Assembly (NCBI GenBank): GCA_018697195.1
Contig: CM031872.1
Span: 10,901,341-10,965,340 of the forward strand
Length of the DNA stretch: 64,000 bases
Direction: 5' to 3'
Origin: Certhia americana
Lineage: Eukaryota > Chordata > Aves > Passeriformes > Certhiidae
The notes under the pieces are model-generated. The model made no database searches. It was not told where the DNA came from and was given only the letters and a program-made list of their open reading frames with translations. Position numbers and translations under genes: made by a program. Below are positions 33,601-47,153 of this stretch, piece by piece; the first letter of the stretch is position 1; every line of letters starts with the position of its first letter.

Positions 33601-36600
33601 TTGCCAAACTAGAGGTAAGAAATTTCCAGGTTCCAAGGAGGTCAAGAGCAGTGCTGTGATGCTTTGTCTGGATTTTAGGACCACTTTATGTGTACATTAA
33701 AGAACTGCATGATCAAATTCATACTGAAGGGAGCGAGATTGCACCAAAATGACTGATTCTGTTTTGTAGCTCCTGGTTTGTTGCCAGAAAGCAACTTTTT
33801 GGATTTCTCTCTGCAGCAGTTGATGCAGAGCCCTACCTGCTTTTGTCTCAGAGCTTCCTCAACTCCTTTCTCTGTTGTAGCAGGTGACTGCTTCTGCAGC
33901 ACATAGCTGGCTGTTGTGGATGGGATCGCAAGGGCTTTGGGTTGTTCCAGTTCTTCCTCTGGCTGCCAGTCTTTTGACAGGAGCCTGCTAGAGTAGGAAT
34001 CTCAGTCTGAGGGAGCTGGCATTTGCTTACTAACAGCCAATTATTCCATGGTGACCTTCTCGTAGCAAGTAAAGTGCCAAATCCACAACAGATGAAGAGA
34101 AAGTGTTTTGAAGTGACAATTGCTTCAAGTTCAAGCCACTCCTTTGCCTATGTGTGCTTTCCTGGTGGATGTCTTTCCTTGAACCTGCCCTTTTAATTTT
34201 TGTCTCTGATAAATGGTGTTAGAGCATTCCTTGGCTGTATCATCTGAATCCCATAAAATCCCTTGATCCCCTCTGTCTAGTTCCAGACTTGTTTATGGAA
34301 CAGAGTCTGTGTAGGTATTAGTGTCTGAATTAGAAATGGAGGAGCAAAAATACATCACAGTGTCAGACTGGCTTTTCAGCAGTACTTGGCATAGGTCAGA
34401 GAAATCACGTCCTCATGATTGCTCTGAGGATGTTTCAGCCTGGATCACTCTGCAGGCAGAATGGGGCTGAGCTGGGTAGCCTTAAATAAGAAAATTCAAA
34501 CCTCAGCTATGCTGTTTTGGCCAGTTATCCACGGTGCCTTGGCTGTGGGAGAAAACGGCACAGCCATTCCTGCAGTCTGTTGGCTTCTGCCGCCTGACAA
34601 GGCAACAGTGAGAGCTTCCTCTTTTCTTGCACCCTTTCCTCTCTGTAGGTGTGAAGCCAGTGGGGAAATGCCGTGTTCACTGATACAGTGATGGTCATCA
34701 GGGCTGTTTTCCTTTTATTTAATCCAGACTTTCCAGCCTCCCTCTGTCTGACGAGCAGCAGTGACAGTGCACAGCCTGTGCCTTGGAGGTGATGTGCTTG
34801 GGAACCAGGGAGTTTCTGCCTCGTCTGCCATGGGCTGTTGACACAGGACTGCTGATGCATCCTGCTGATGGATCCCATGCTTTTCTGTCTAGGCTCTGCT
34901 ACAGCTTCATGTTACATTTAGTCCTGCCAATACAATTACTGGGAAACAAACTGATATGGGCAGAGGGAAAACCACTTGTGATCTGGTGACAGCACATCCT
35001 GAAGTTGTGCTGCTGCTGGAGTGTGCTGTGATGGTGTCTGCAATGTCAGAGGTGCTGGTGTTGTGGTGTCTTAAGAGAGCTGTTGATTGAGTTGGTTGAA
35101 CCTCCTGATACAGCAGAAAGGTCTGAAATGCTCTCCTGAGAGCAGAGATGTCAAATTTATTCATTTTCTGATCAGAACTCCCCACTGTTGTGGTCCTGCT
35201 TTAATTAGCCTGAATCTTGAGGCCACGTGTTAGTTTCTGAGTTTACACTGCTCAAGAGAAGAGCCCAGCCCTTCCCCACAGGCTCTCAATTCATTCAGTA
35301 TCATCAGTCTATAACAGATCACTCTCAGGTATTGAAGTGGCTCCAAGGCCAAGGTTAAGCTCCTTGTGGATACCAAAAGTGTCCATGGGCACCTTCCTGC
35401 TGAGCAAATCTCAGCTTAGAGATGATCTCTGCAGACCCTTTCCTCCTTGTTTAAAAGCATGTTGTGACTATTTGGACAGAGAAGTTCCTGCCCCCCCCCT
35501 TCTCCTGTGCTTGTGATGCTGTTATGCAGTTCATTCCAGTTTGGTGCATTTTGGGCTTCTGGGTCAGAAGCAGAAAGGCCCCAGATCCACCACCAAAGGC
35601 CCCACATTTCTTCTGCACAAATCTTCTTTTCTTCCCAAACTGAAAGAGCTTCCTGAGCAGTGCTGCTGTGGGGGTTCCCTGGCTGTGGGCAGGAGCTGGG
35701 TGATCTTTTGAGCAGAGGCAGTGGAGGGCTGGGAGTGGAGCTGGGTTTGCTGGGAGATGTGTCCGCCCTGTGGAACTTGGGAAGGACCTTGCCATTTTAC
35801 ACAGCAGCTTTGTGGCTGAGAGAAAATAAATGAGTGACTTATCCCACTGCCAAGGACTGTCAGTGGGAGGTCAGTGTTTGATATTTCCACACCCAAAAAA
35901 GCAGCCCCAAGCTAGAATTACAGTACAAAATACCCATTCAGACCTCTCCAGCCTTCTGTTTTCATTGACTTCCATCCCCTGCTTGTACACACAGAGCTCC
36001 TTCCTTTCCAAAAGAAAACAGTACAGCTGATAAGGGACACTTATCTCGGCAAGTCATTACAAAACAAGTGAGCTTTTGTGTTTGCATCTGATTCCTGTCA
36101 CAATGTTAACAAACTCCTAGTATGGAAGCTTTATTTCCACTCTGAAGATGGCCCTTAGGGTACTTTGTGAGGTGCATTATATGTCCCATAAATACTTCCC
36201 ACAGATGTTTGTTCCTTAAAAATAGGGGGAAAAAAACCAAACCAGCCTCAAACTTCTTAAGGTTTCAGCCTTTCATTTGTTCTGTAAAGGATTTCTAGAC
36301 AACAATCCTTGGCTATGATGCAGATGGATATTTACCCTTCCCATACTCTCTGCTCAGTTATTGCTGGCCTTTGTTCTTTTCAAAGAACCAGCCAGTGCTA
36401 GAGTTTTCTCTCCCCTCACAGTAGGTTCCCATTAAAACTGAACTCTTATCCACAGCTGCAGTAGTTCAAATTTAATGTGTTATTCCCAGTTGGGAAAGTT
36501 GGGTTACAGCACAGGCAGGTGAGGTGGTACTGTGATACAGGGGTTCCTCCTGATGGAATCTCTGCCCCAGGAAGGATTTTGATTTCCATGAGGTGCTCAG

Positions 36601-38505
36601 CTCCTTCCAAGGTGGTCCCAAACACAGAGAATTTTATGGAAGAAAAGTTTTTCAGGGCAATTTCCAGACTATATCAAAGTAATCCTGTGGTTTTCCTATC
36701 TCAAAGGGTCAAGCTGCCATTCAAAGTGCCAAGAGAACGCCTTCCCAACCCAGCTGGGGAAGTAGACTGAGAAAAAAGTGTCACTGAGGACCAGGAAGTG
36801 TGAGGGATGGAACTGGCTTTGCTGTGGATTTCTGGTGAGATGCCAGCTGTGCCCAGAGGCTGCAGCATCTGCCACCCCTGAGCCACTGCAGGGTGTGCTG
36901 GAGCTGAAGGGCAGCTGGGTTGAAACACTGAGGTATAAGGAGGTGGGAGAGAGCTCTCCCAGCCTGGAGTTGAAACAACTACCCCATATCTCCCTCCTGC
37001 AGCCAAAATCTGATGCAATTCTGATTTGGATTATTTGTTCCAAATGAACTGGAGGGGGCTGTAACTATCCCTGACAAATAATTTTAAAGAGCTGCTTGGA
37101 AAACATTCTCCTTCCAATAGGAATTTTTTTTTTAAAGGAAAACTCCAATCCAGAATGATTCAATTCTTCTGTGATACTTTGTGCTCCCACTGTTCTCTAG
37201 CAGACCTCTCTGTCTGTTCCCCAAAGCACTTCCCTGTGTTTGTGTCTTGGGAGCCCCCAGCAGTGGTGTTGGGGGGATGTTTTGTGCTCGGAATGCTTCC
37301 TGGGGAAGAGCAGAGGGATTTTGAATAACTGATTCAACTTCCTGTGAAATATTTCATGTTTTGTTCAGAATTTTCTGGTGTTCCTCTGGAAGGGAAGATC
37401 ACGCAACCCTTAATCAGAAATTTAATTTCCAACTGAAGCTGTTCAAATGGATTTTCTTTCCTGTTCTGTTTTCCTTTACTTGCTGCATTTTAATTTAAAA
37501 AGCCCAGTTTAAAACTAGCTACTTGTTTTAACGAGGACAACAAAGTCCTACTGAGCTCCTACCCAAAGCATCTCCCCCTTTTAGTCCTATTTGAAGGTTA
37601 GGTCTGTGGTCCTTTTTCTAATACCTGGCCAGTAATGAGCCTTGCTCTCTGCTCAAGGGTTCAAACATCTGGGCAGTTTGTGTGAAAGGAGAATTTCTAA
37701 AGCCAGTCAGAGCCTGGCCAAAGGAAATGACACCATTAAGCTATTTTGAGGTGTAGGAGGTTTGGTGCCCAGCTGAGGGTCCCCTCCTTGAATTCTGCTG
37801 GCTCTAATGCTGTGCACAAGGAGGTCTGGAGTTGCTGTGTGTCCAAGGTGTGTGTGTGCACTCTTGGCTGTCAGCCCCACAGACCACTCCACGTTGAGGG
37901 CATGTGAAGCTCTGACACATTTCCCAGTCCCTCTCGTCCCAACTGCCTTTCCTGAGGTCTATTTACAAGCATGAATAATTTTAAACATTTAAGTAGTCTT
38001 CAGAGGGATTACTTGCATGTCACGGCATGTAGGCTGTAGCTTTTCAAGAAGAGTTACGTATCTTTTGGCCTTGAATGGGAGAATGGAAATTGGAAATGTG
38101 GTGGAGGAGAGAAGTGGGGCTGTCCCAGGTGCTTGTTCTGCTCTCTGCCCATCTTTACCCAGCATGTTGCTGTCCCTAATCCTGCTGCTGCTCAGACTTT
38201 GATAATGCACCTGGAAGAAGCTGACTTTTAAAACCAGAAATACTATGGGGTGCTGATTCCTGTTGCCCTCTGTCTGTGTTTTACTCCTACCTCTGAATCC
38301 CAGTTGCTTCCAGCCCCTTTTTCAGCTGGAGGTCCTGTACCCTCTGACTAAAGTGGATTTGTTTGGGGGGCACAGTTTCTTGAGGGAGTGGCTGGATCTT
38401 GATGGATAAAGCAGAATGGTTTGGAGGATTTGGGGGGGGTGGGGTGTTCATGGTTTGGTTTGTTGTTTTTTTAAAAAAAGTCACAACTTAAAAAACCAGA
38501 CAAAC

Positions 38506-38527
38506 AAAAAAAAAAAAAAAAAAAAAA
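38506..38527 (+). repeat. Poly-A tract (22) with A-rich flanks
   Basis: This uninterrupted A run is followed by gaagaagaaaaaaagacc and preceded by A-rich sequence. It is the only long A run on the + strand; all other runs of 20 or more are T. Confidence 0.95.
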
Positions 38528-40579
38528 GAAGAAGAAAAAAAGACCAAAAAACACACAAAATAGGAGGTCTGTGCTACTTTTGAAACAACTCCTTTACAAA
38601 TTTTGACTATTTTGGCAAAAGCAGCTTTAACACCCTTGTACACACTGTACTGTGTGAGCCGTAATGACTCTTTACTGTCATATAATCTAATGGTAAAAAT
38701 GGGCCAAATTGTGCCAAAGGCACAGAGCCAGGGCACAGGAGTCCAGAGCCCTAATGTCCCCAGCTTCATGTCCTCTCCTCTTGCATCTACTTTTTTCGTC
38801 TCTGATGAATAGAAGGCTTCATCTTTTTAAACTCCAGCAGGACAAGGCACATGTGGCCTGACTCTACCACAAACTCCTCAGTAACACTCTCACTGTATGG
38901 GGAAAGTAAATATGCGAATTTCAAAAGTCTTTCTGTGTGGAGAATCTGTTTGGATTTGTGCAGGAAGTGGGGAGCAGGCATATAGGTAGCAATATTAATG
39001 AAGTTTTTTATAAAGGCTTCATTCAAGGCTTTCAAAGAAAATATAACTCTTATGGGACCCATAGTTTATCTGCCAAGTCTGAGAATCTGGTTGGAATTTA
39101 AAATATATATTTAAAGGTTTCTGAGAAGTAGAGGATTAGAAAGAACAGGCCAGGAAAGACACTTGGGAAATTACTGCTTGAAGAGGAGATTGGTCCTTGG
39201 GGTCTGAGCTCTGCAGTGGGGTGCACGAGACACCACAGGACCAATCCTCCTCTTGGCTGTAGAGGAGTGGGAAAAAGGGGGTGACTGGGACAAATGCAAA
39301 CACTGCCCTGAGCTCTCGTGCCATGGTGCAGTGGTGAAACACATCCAAAAGTCCTCCGCCTGTTGATGGGCTCATGTCTTCTTGCAAGACCTCGAAATCA
39401 AACCCTTTCCCTTTTTCTCCCTCATGGGAGATGGCTGTGCTGACTCATTTGCTGCCTGAAAAATGCTGTTTAATAATTTGGGTTCATGTCCTTCACTTCC
39501 TTGAGTATCACAAGGTTGCTTGTGGTATTGGAAGAAAAGAGCTTGTACCAGCCGGGCAAACTAGTTGGAAAGAGCACACCTAGGAAGGCAGGGGTGTCAA
39601 GGCAGCCAAAGACAGAAGTCTGGCATTTGTAACAGGCCTTTTTCATCCCTACAATCCCTGATGTGTGTAAATCCTTACTTTGGGGAGAGGAGAATCAAGT
39701 TGAGAACCCTTTTACTTATTTTGGGGAGAAAAGGGAGCACAGAGGTGCCCCATCTCCTTGCCCAGGATTTAGTGATGTGTTTTGTGATCCAGGAGGATCA
39801 CAGCTCAAGGGGTCTGTTCCTTCCCAGCCTTGTTTTTTTTTTTCCTGGGGACAATAATCTGCTTCCTGATCTGTATCAGACACCCATCCCTGGTGCTCCA
39901 GCAGAGCTGAGGGTTGCTTTGCTCAGGTGCCAAACAGGTGTAACACTTGTGTCTCCTTTGCATCGTGTACCTGTGGCTTTCTTGGACTATCTACAAGGGT
40001 TTGGGGTTTGAATTGTGTTCACACAATTCATGAAAATGACATGAAAAGAGATTTATTTTTTCACACTTTGGGGACAGATCTTATTAGCTTGGACAAGAAG
40101 AAAACAAGTGCAGGCTGGTGGGTAAATTCCCCCAAACTTCTAGACTTGTCTGTTTGCAATCAAAGGCACGTGTCCTGTAGCCAATGTCCCTGTGCCAGCA
40201 GGATGGTCCCTGCCCAGAAAGCTTTAACAGATGATGTGCAAATCCCCTGTTTATGATGATTCTGCTCCTACCTGGCACTGCTGCCTCTCTATTGCCCCTG
40301 TGCTTTATACTCCCCATGCAGGCAGAGTCCTGGTTTCAAAGTCAAATGGCAGGAGCACAGAGCTGTGCACTGACCTTAATCTTGTTTAGAAAACTCAGCA
40401 ATGCTGATTTGGAGTGAAGGCAGTGCCTGCCCCTGGGTCACAGACCCTGAGGACGAAGGAGCACTCTCAGTGCAGATCTGTCTAGTCTCATGGCCCTGTC
40501 CCCAGGCAGAGGGTAACAACCAGCACTGAGCTTTCCTGTATGTTTGGGTTTTTACCAGTGACTTCAGCCTAAGGGGTTT

Positions 40580-40640
40580 TGGTTTGGTTTTTTTTTGTTT
40601 GTTTGTTTTTGTTTTTTTTGTTTTTGTTTTTTTTTTTTGT
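40580..40640 (+). repeat. T/G-rich low-complexity tract
   Basis: Irregular GTTTT, GTTTG and T-run units form a low-complexity tract. Minus-strand Lys/Asn-rich reading frames across it are artefacts. Confidence 0.85.
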
Positions 40641-43600
40641 GATGGTGCCTTTTTTATTCAATGCCCATGGACAGATTTTTCCAATTGCTTTCCAAGATAT
40701 CCTGTAGCAATAGGTTGCACAGTTTAACTGCATGTTGAGTTTCACTGAGGGGCTGCACTCTGCTCCCTCTGACTGCACTTTGCCAGGGATACAGCTGATT
40801 TTCAGACCTGGACTGATGCTATCAAGCTCTAGTTAGTCTGTGTACTGGATCTGACATTTTAGTTGCACCAATAGCAGTTTAATGTGGTGGAAAGGATCCT
40901 GTGAATGTTGCCTGCATCGAGCTCACAGCATTTCTTTCACATATTCTCTCTATTCTACCTATTCTGCCACATTTTCACCTTTGCTGGGTCCTGGCCAGGT
41001 GTCACAGTTTAATGCAGTGGCTTTGTTGACATGTTACTGATAATCCTCTTTTCTTCTACCAGCTCAAGCCTCACTGTTAGCAGATCAAATCTGGATTTCT
41101 ACTACTGAGGGATTTGCAGAAAATTCTGGCTCTGACAGCAACACTCTTGGGGGGGTTGAGTGAGACCTCTACATCATATTTCCATACAATCACAAAATTC
41201 TGTTTCAAGTGGCAGCAGGAATAACTGCCTGGAGAACAGGATCAGGCTTACACAGAGAGTTTGACAGAATTTAAATATAAATGACAAAATGGATCTCCTG
41301 TTCTGCTGGGTTTGGTGAGGAGAGCTTAGCACAATCTGAAGTCTATCTCAAGTTCCCATCCTTCCTGACCTTCTTTTCACTGAAGAGCATCCTTACTCTT
41401 TAGGTCACTGCAAGAGCAAATATTGGTGTTTACAGAATAAAAATAACCCAAGGATTTTTGCTTCAGCATCAAATGAACAGAAAAAGCTTCCAAAGGAACA
41501 GAACTTGGAAAGGAATAATAAAATTAGTGTGAGGAGGCTGCTCCCAGGAGCTAGTCGACAGGGATAGAAGTCAGGATTATTTTCTTTTAGGGCTAAAATA
41601 AACTTTGAAAACACCCACCCTGTTGAAGAAGAGGGGTTTTTTTGGTGGCTTTGGTGGCTGAAATGCCCAGAAAAGGGTGGATATTTTAACATGTGGGACA
41701 AACAGTGGCTAACAGGAGCAGCAAGCTTGTGACTCTCTCCATATATAAACTGGAGGTGATTCATCCTGGTTTTTTATTTTAATAGCAAGGCCACCAAGCC
41801 AGCTGAAATCCATCTGAGGTGAGTGCCATGGAATAAAAAGATCAGCTCAGGACAGCAGTGGGTGCCAAGGGCCTGTGGTGGTACCAAGAGCAGAGGCTGG
41901 TCCTGCCAGTGCCAGGCACAAAGGAAAGAACAGGCAACTGCTGCTGCCTTGGCAGGGAGGGAACAAAAACAAGCACCAAACCCTGCAGCCGTTTGGACTT
42001 TCATCACTTTTGAATGTGTGTTCTCTTAAGTTTCCACAGGCCTAAAAACTGGGAAAAAAAACCTGGGGGCCCTTTTCTCCTGCACATCCCTAAACCCAAC
42101 TGCTTTTATTATTTGGCTGTGCAGAAGAGAGGCTATTTCAGTAGGAAATGATTGTTTTAATACAATCTGGAGAAGGTGGTGGCTTTTAGCCAAATTAATA
42201 ACATAATGCAGCTAAAATGGTGCTTTTCATGTCCTGCTTGCAGTGCTAACACAATAACACTGCAGTGGGTTTGTGGAGCTGCTGGTCACTGCTCTGAGTG
42301 GAACTACTCCCTGCTCTGCTCCATCCCTCTTGTGGCTCAGGATGCCAGGATGGAGCACATTTATTGTTTCTCCACTGGCTTTGATTCTAGGAAAGCAAGG
42401 GAATTTCTATTTGAAGGGGTAACTTGAGGCTTTGGAGCTGCTGAAAAACAGCCACTTCCCCCTGGAAAACTGAGTGTTACCAAGAGTCTCAGGCAGCGAA
42501 AACATTCCTGATTTCTTAAAAAACACATTTTAGAAATTGTTTTTATTTTAGCGGGCACATCTGTGCTGCCAGCTGTTGCTGACAATGCCCAGGCTATGTG
42601 ACATATGGGGGAAAGAGTTATACCAAGGACTCTGGCTGGCAGACAAATGAGCTCTGACAGCTGTGCTGATCCAAACTCCAACCAATTTCTGAGGGACCTC
42701 TTTTTCCTACTTTTTTGCAAAACCAAAGTACACAAGAATTTAGAGATAAAATTAATATTAAAGTCTCTACTCAGGATCTGCCCAACTGTTCTGCCTGGGC
42801 TATGGCTGATTTTTTCATAAAGCTAAGTCAGATTTAAACTGCACTTTACTGGCTTTTTTGTTTGCTTTTTTTTTTTTTTTTTCCTTAAATATACATAAAC
42901 GAAGGTGTTTATGGCTGAAGGAAATGCAGTGAGAAGAGCACAATTTTGTTTGGCTTTCTGTCTAGTCTCCACAACAGGCAGACACTGTGAAGCACACAAA
43001 CAAATCTTTATTACCGGACTAACTACTCAAAGCCAGGAGCTTACAAGAAGCAGAGAATAATTTCATGCAAAATGCAGTTCTTTTCACACTCCTCATTGCC
43101 CCATGCCTCTATTCCCTCTTTCCTATTACTTCTTCCTGTCCAGGCTATTGAAACCTGTAGGCTTATCCAAAATCCAAGGAAAGACACAAAACTTTCCTTT
43201 GACTTAATGAGCTTCAGGTACTTCAGGCCTAAACTAACACAGTTTTGTTCCCAGCCCATCTGTGGAAACAAACTGACAAAAAATTCAAATGCTGATTTGG
43301 AAGCACTTTTGACCATTTATAGAATACTGTGAAATCCTCAGGGTTTTGGTTTCATCCTTACTGCTGCAGAAATGTCTTCAGCAATAGAAGGAAGATGGTG
43401 ACTAACTTGATTTGTTTTGGAAATCTACCTTTTACCTGGGTTTTCACAGGCTGGAATTGTAGGTGGTGCCGTTCCTGCTGCAGGTGCCACCGTCATCCCC
43501 AAACTCCTGTTGCTGCTTTTTACTGGTTACACTGGAGGGGGAATAAGAAAAAGTGGATTTCCTCCCTGCCAGAACATTGCCTGCTGTTTTTGACCTCTCT

Positions 43601-44380
43601 GTTCTCTCTTGCTTCAGGATTCCTTCTTCAGCTGAGCACAGCTTTTGCAAATGCTTCCCCAGTCTGACCTATTCCATAAAAGAGACAGTGAATGTCCCTG
43701 CTTAACCTAGTGGAAGTGGTGGGATTAATAACCAGTTTGCTTTTAAATGCATCTGTTTTGAGTAATTTGTACATTAAGGATATCATCACGAGTTTAACAA
43801 CAGAGGTGGAGACCCACAAAAAATTTCAGACACAGATTAAGGGTGAGGACAGATGGGAATTTTCCAAACAACCCCTATAAATTTTCTACTTGGATTCATG
43901 GCACAGAAGCAACCCTAAAGGAGGAAGGCCCTAATATTGGGTGATATTTTGGGACACATTTAATCATTTAGGCACCACAGGAGGTAACAGAAATACCCCA
44001 CTGCAATTCTGTTCCACATCCTCTTCCTTCAGCCTCTTCCCAGTTCCTCCAGGAGCACTGGAAGCACCAAATGGGAGTTTGGGTTTGGAAGTGAGATCTA
44101 TGGCTTTCTTTGTTTTCCCTCTTCCTAAAGTCTGATTCTCTGCCAAATTATATTTATCTCATTGAGCACAGAGACTCAAGCCTGGAAATTCTTTTGGTTT
44201 AGAATAATTTTTCTGAATGATGTTTGAAGAGACTTTTTCTTTTGTTGCTGTTGTTGCCTTTTTTTTTGCTTCTGCTCTATTAGTTTAATACATTAATTTG
44301 CCACTGAGGAGGTGGAGCCCATAATATCCTGTTCCTGAGGAAGGAGGGCCGGGTAACACTGAGCCACTGTTCGAGTACAG

Positions 44381-44426
44381 GATTATTTACTTTAATTAGA
44401 AAGTGTTAAGTACTGAATTAATTATG
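44381..44426 (+). promoter_or_regulatory. AT-rich patch with two homeodomain-like cores
   Basis: TAATTA cores lie at 44393-44398 and 44419-44424, with an NKX2-like TTAAGT between them. The surrounding 44280-44460 sequence has low repetition and no coding signal, consistent with an enhancer-like element. The identity is inferred only from motif content. Confidence 0.25.
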
Positions 44427-46428
44427 TACAGCAGCACCTATTGAGAGCAGATGAAAGAACCACTGTGTGAGGAGGGAGGGGGAGATGGGGAAGGATGAAA
44501 AGGGGAAGATAAAACCCCTGCTGGAAAGTAAATGCTGTTAGAGAAGCCAGAGAGAGATCACAGGTACTGCTCTGTTGGGCCCTAAATTGTAGTCACTGTT
44601 CACAAACTGGCTTCAGGTATGGTGGCTGCTGCCGATTTTGTGGGATTATTTGGAGTCAGTCTGCAGCTTTAAAGCAGATCATTGACTAGGACTTTAAGAT
44701 GATTTACTCCAAGGTCCTGCTCAACTTATCACATTCTAGAGGCTGTAGGTCAGTCAGGAACATCTCAACCCACAGCAAAATAAGCACAGCAGTTTGTTTT
44801 AGAGAGGAAATAGTTCACTCTGCTTTTAAAAATATTTGAATGTTTGCCGCTGTTTCATTTCCCTTTCTCTCCTTTTGCATTTTCCTTTGCATTATTATAT
44901 CCAGAATTTCAAAGCAAACAAAAGTCAGGGGTTTGAAAGAAAATTTTCATGTAATGATTCCAGAAACACACTATTAATACCAGATGTTTAAACAAAGTCA
45001 TCAATACATTTCCCAAAACCAAGGACACTTAAATGATATGTCATGTATCATTCTTTCCTCTGACTTCTGAAGGATAATTCTGCAGAACTCATGTCTCAGG
45101 TCTGCAGGACACTTACATGGAGAGAGGTTTTGGTGGTTTTAAGCAGTAGTCAAATTTCTTGCACAAGATCCCAAGAGCTGGGGTTTTACGCAACATGCCA
45201 ACATCATGAGACTTTTGATAAAATCAGGCAGGGTTGCAAATTCTAAACTGAAACCCATCTCCCCATCTAGAGGTTCACTTGAACTTCAGCCCAAAACCAG
45301 TGGAGGAATCTTGTGACGTTGGGCTGAGCCTTGGGACTGCCCCTTTTCCTGGCAGCCCAGGGATTGCTGTAAAGGTTTGTGGTTGGTTTAAACAACGTGG
45401 CTAATGAAAAATCCATTTAGTGGGTGGCTGCAATCAAAAGGTTCTGTGTTGCCAGATGCACACTCTGGTGCTGTAGATGGACAAGAGGTTTGTTATGATC
45501 TTCTGTGCATATGAGGCTTTTTTTCAGCTTCTCTTGGAATCCATATGCAGGAACGTTTCAGAGGCTTCTGATGAAATTTTATGCTCTAGTGATGACTACA
45601 CAGCAACTTCCAGGGAATTGTAATAACATAATAAGCCAGTATTTTCAGAGTTTGAAGGAATTTTTCCTCAGCATTTCTGAGGTTTGTAGTAATTCCCTGT
45701 CTTTTCCATGTAGGAGTGCAAACGTGGTTCCACCATGGATAAAGGCAGTGTTCGTGGTGGGCACAGGAACACTGCAAACTGTTGTAAGCCTTTTCCCAAA
45801 ACAATATTCCCTCTTGGAATGTTCCTAGCAAATACATTTGTGTAATGGTACAAGATTAGGTAATGGCAATCTTTGGAGCCTGACTCTGCTCAGGATTCAT
45901 TTCACTCCCATTCCACTCTGCTGGGAACAGGAGCCTGGTGAGAATCAGAAGCTTTTAGCAACGGAGCCAGAGAAATGATTACTGTGAAAATATGATCACA
46001 TGAGGGGGAGGAATGGGCTTGTGTGTGTGTAAAATATGAGGTTAGTGCAAGTCTTTGGAGATGCACTTTCTGTGCCTGAGTATGAGAGGCTGGCTGAACT
46101 ACCCCTGCTGCTGTTTCTTTTCCTTTTTGGCTCTGTGAACTTTAAAACAAAATCTGAGCACTGGGATCTGAGGAGTCCCTGCTGTCTCTGCTGTGCTTAG
46201 TCCAGCTGTTTTTGTGCTCCTTGATTTTTTAAGCCCATGTGCTGTTGATGCCTCAGCCCCTAAAATACTGCACTCCCTTTAGTGACTCTGCTCCATCTGT
46301 GCACCCTGAAGCCTTTTCTTCCTCTTCCCTCCCCCCAATATGTAATTTAACCTTAGATAATAATTTTGACTTGAAATATAACTAACTCACATACAACTTT
46401 GTAAATCATTCTCAGAGGTTTTGTATGA

Positions 46429-46433
46429 CAGAG
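46429..46433. repeat. Target-site duplication CAGAG, left copy
   Basis: CAGAG directly precedes the TGTCATGG start of the third LTR and is repeated directly after its CCACGACA end at 47149-47153. Confidence 0.85.
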
Positions 46434-47148
46434 TGTCATGGGTGTCAGTGCAAAATGTACCCCAAACTGTGTATTCTGTCACCATCTGATCAAACTGGGC
46501 TGTGTGGGGTGGGGTAATTCTCTGTCCATGGCCAACTGTCAATAAATCTGCTGGGGCAGTTTTCTGATCTCTTCCACAACCCAGCCTCCCTCCAGGGACA
46601 GGTCTTCTGCTGATGGGCCAGGGAGTGGCACTGAGAGAATTCCATCATGCCCCTGGGAAATGCTCCAGCCAGGGGGAGGAGACAAGGATTCCTAGCTGGA
46701 TAAAAGTCTGGGAGATGGAACACCAAGCAGCCTTTCCACTGGATTCCCAGAGGAACACCAGGCCCATCTCTCCCCACTGCACCTTCAGTGACAAACTCCA
46801 CTTTTCTCCAGGAGCATCACTGCACCAGAGCCACATCTGCCACTGGGACTGCAGCCACCATGGGATGGCACTGCCACCAACCCCTGACCCACAGGGCACA
46901 GCTGGGATCCTGACTCTGCCAGTGGAGTTTGTTTGTTTATTTGTTTGTCTTACTGCATGTGTTTTGGTTTTATTGTTTATTTTAGTTCCCCTAATAAAGA
47001 ACTGCTATTCCTATTCTTGTATCTTTGCCTGAGAGCCCCCTTAATTCCAAAATTACAATAATTCAGAGGGAGGGAGGGAGGTTTAAATTCTCCATTCCAA
47101 GGGAGGCTCCTGCCTTCCTTATCACACACTTGTGTTTAAACCACGACA
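46434..47148 (+). mobile_element. Solo retroviral LTR (715 bp), ERVL-like
   Basis: The element begins TGTCATGG and ends CCACGACA, nearly perfect inverted termini with TG...CA, and is flanked by exact 5-bp CAGAG duplications. A TATA-like GGATAAAAGTC lies near 46698-46708 and an AATAAA polyadenylation signal at 46993-46998, so it is in + orientation. Then come GAACTGCTATTCC and a TTGCCTGAGAGCCCC block, an AGGG-repeat stretch (about 47069-47091) and the right end. The right third matches the LTR at 17952-18697. No internal viral genes remain, so it is a solo LTR. The 5-bp duplication supports an ERVL-like origin. Confidence 0.9.
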
Positions 47149-47153
47149 CAGAG
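47149..47153. repeat. Target-site duplication CAGAG, right copy
   Basis: CAGAG directly follows the LTR terminus and matches 46429-46433 exactly. Confidence 0.85.

Larger units (their letters stand above)
30639..46428. other. Long gene-poor stretch; no exon recognised
   Basis: About 15.8 kb hold no recognisable coding exon, RNA gene or young transposon. Items seen are an A22 run at 38506-38527, T/G-rich low complexity at about 40580-40640, a T17 run at 42866-42882 and a C9 run at 35491-35499. An AT-rich patch at 44381-44426 carries two TAATTA cores. Blocks such as 30840-31060 and 44280-44460 look like conserved non-coding sequence by texture, but this cannot be tested here. Confidence 0.45.

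Noticed and set aside
44340..44400. tRNA or tRNA-derived SINE because of GTTCGAGTAC at 44369-44378
   Set aside because: The B-box match is imperfect, and no A box or cloverleaf is found at the right distance.
17952..47148. One large provirus bounded by the two related LTRs
   Set aside because: Each LTR has its own pair of target duplications, the left ends differ, and the 28 kb between them holds host sequence and CR1 pieces but no retroviral genes.
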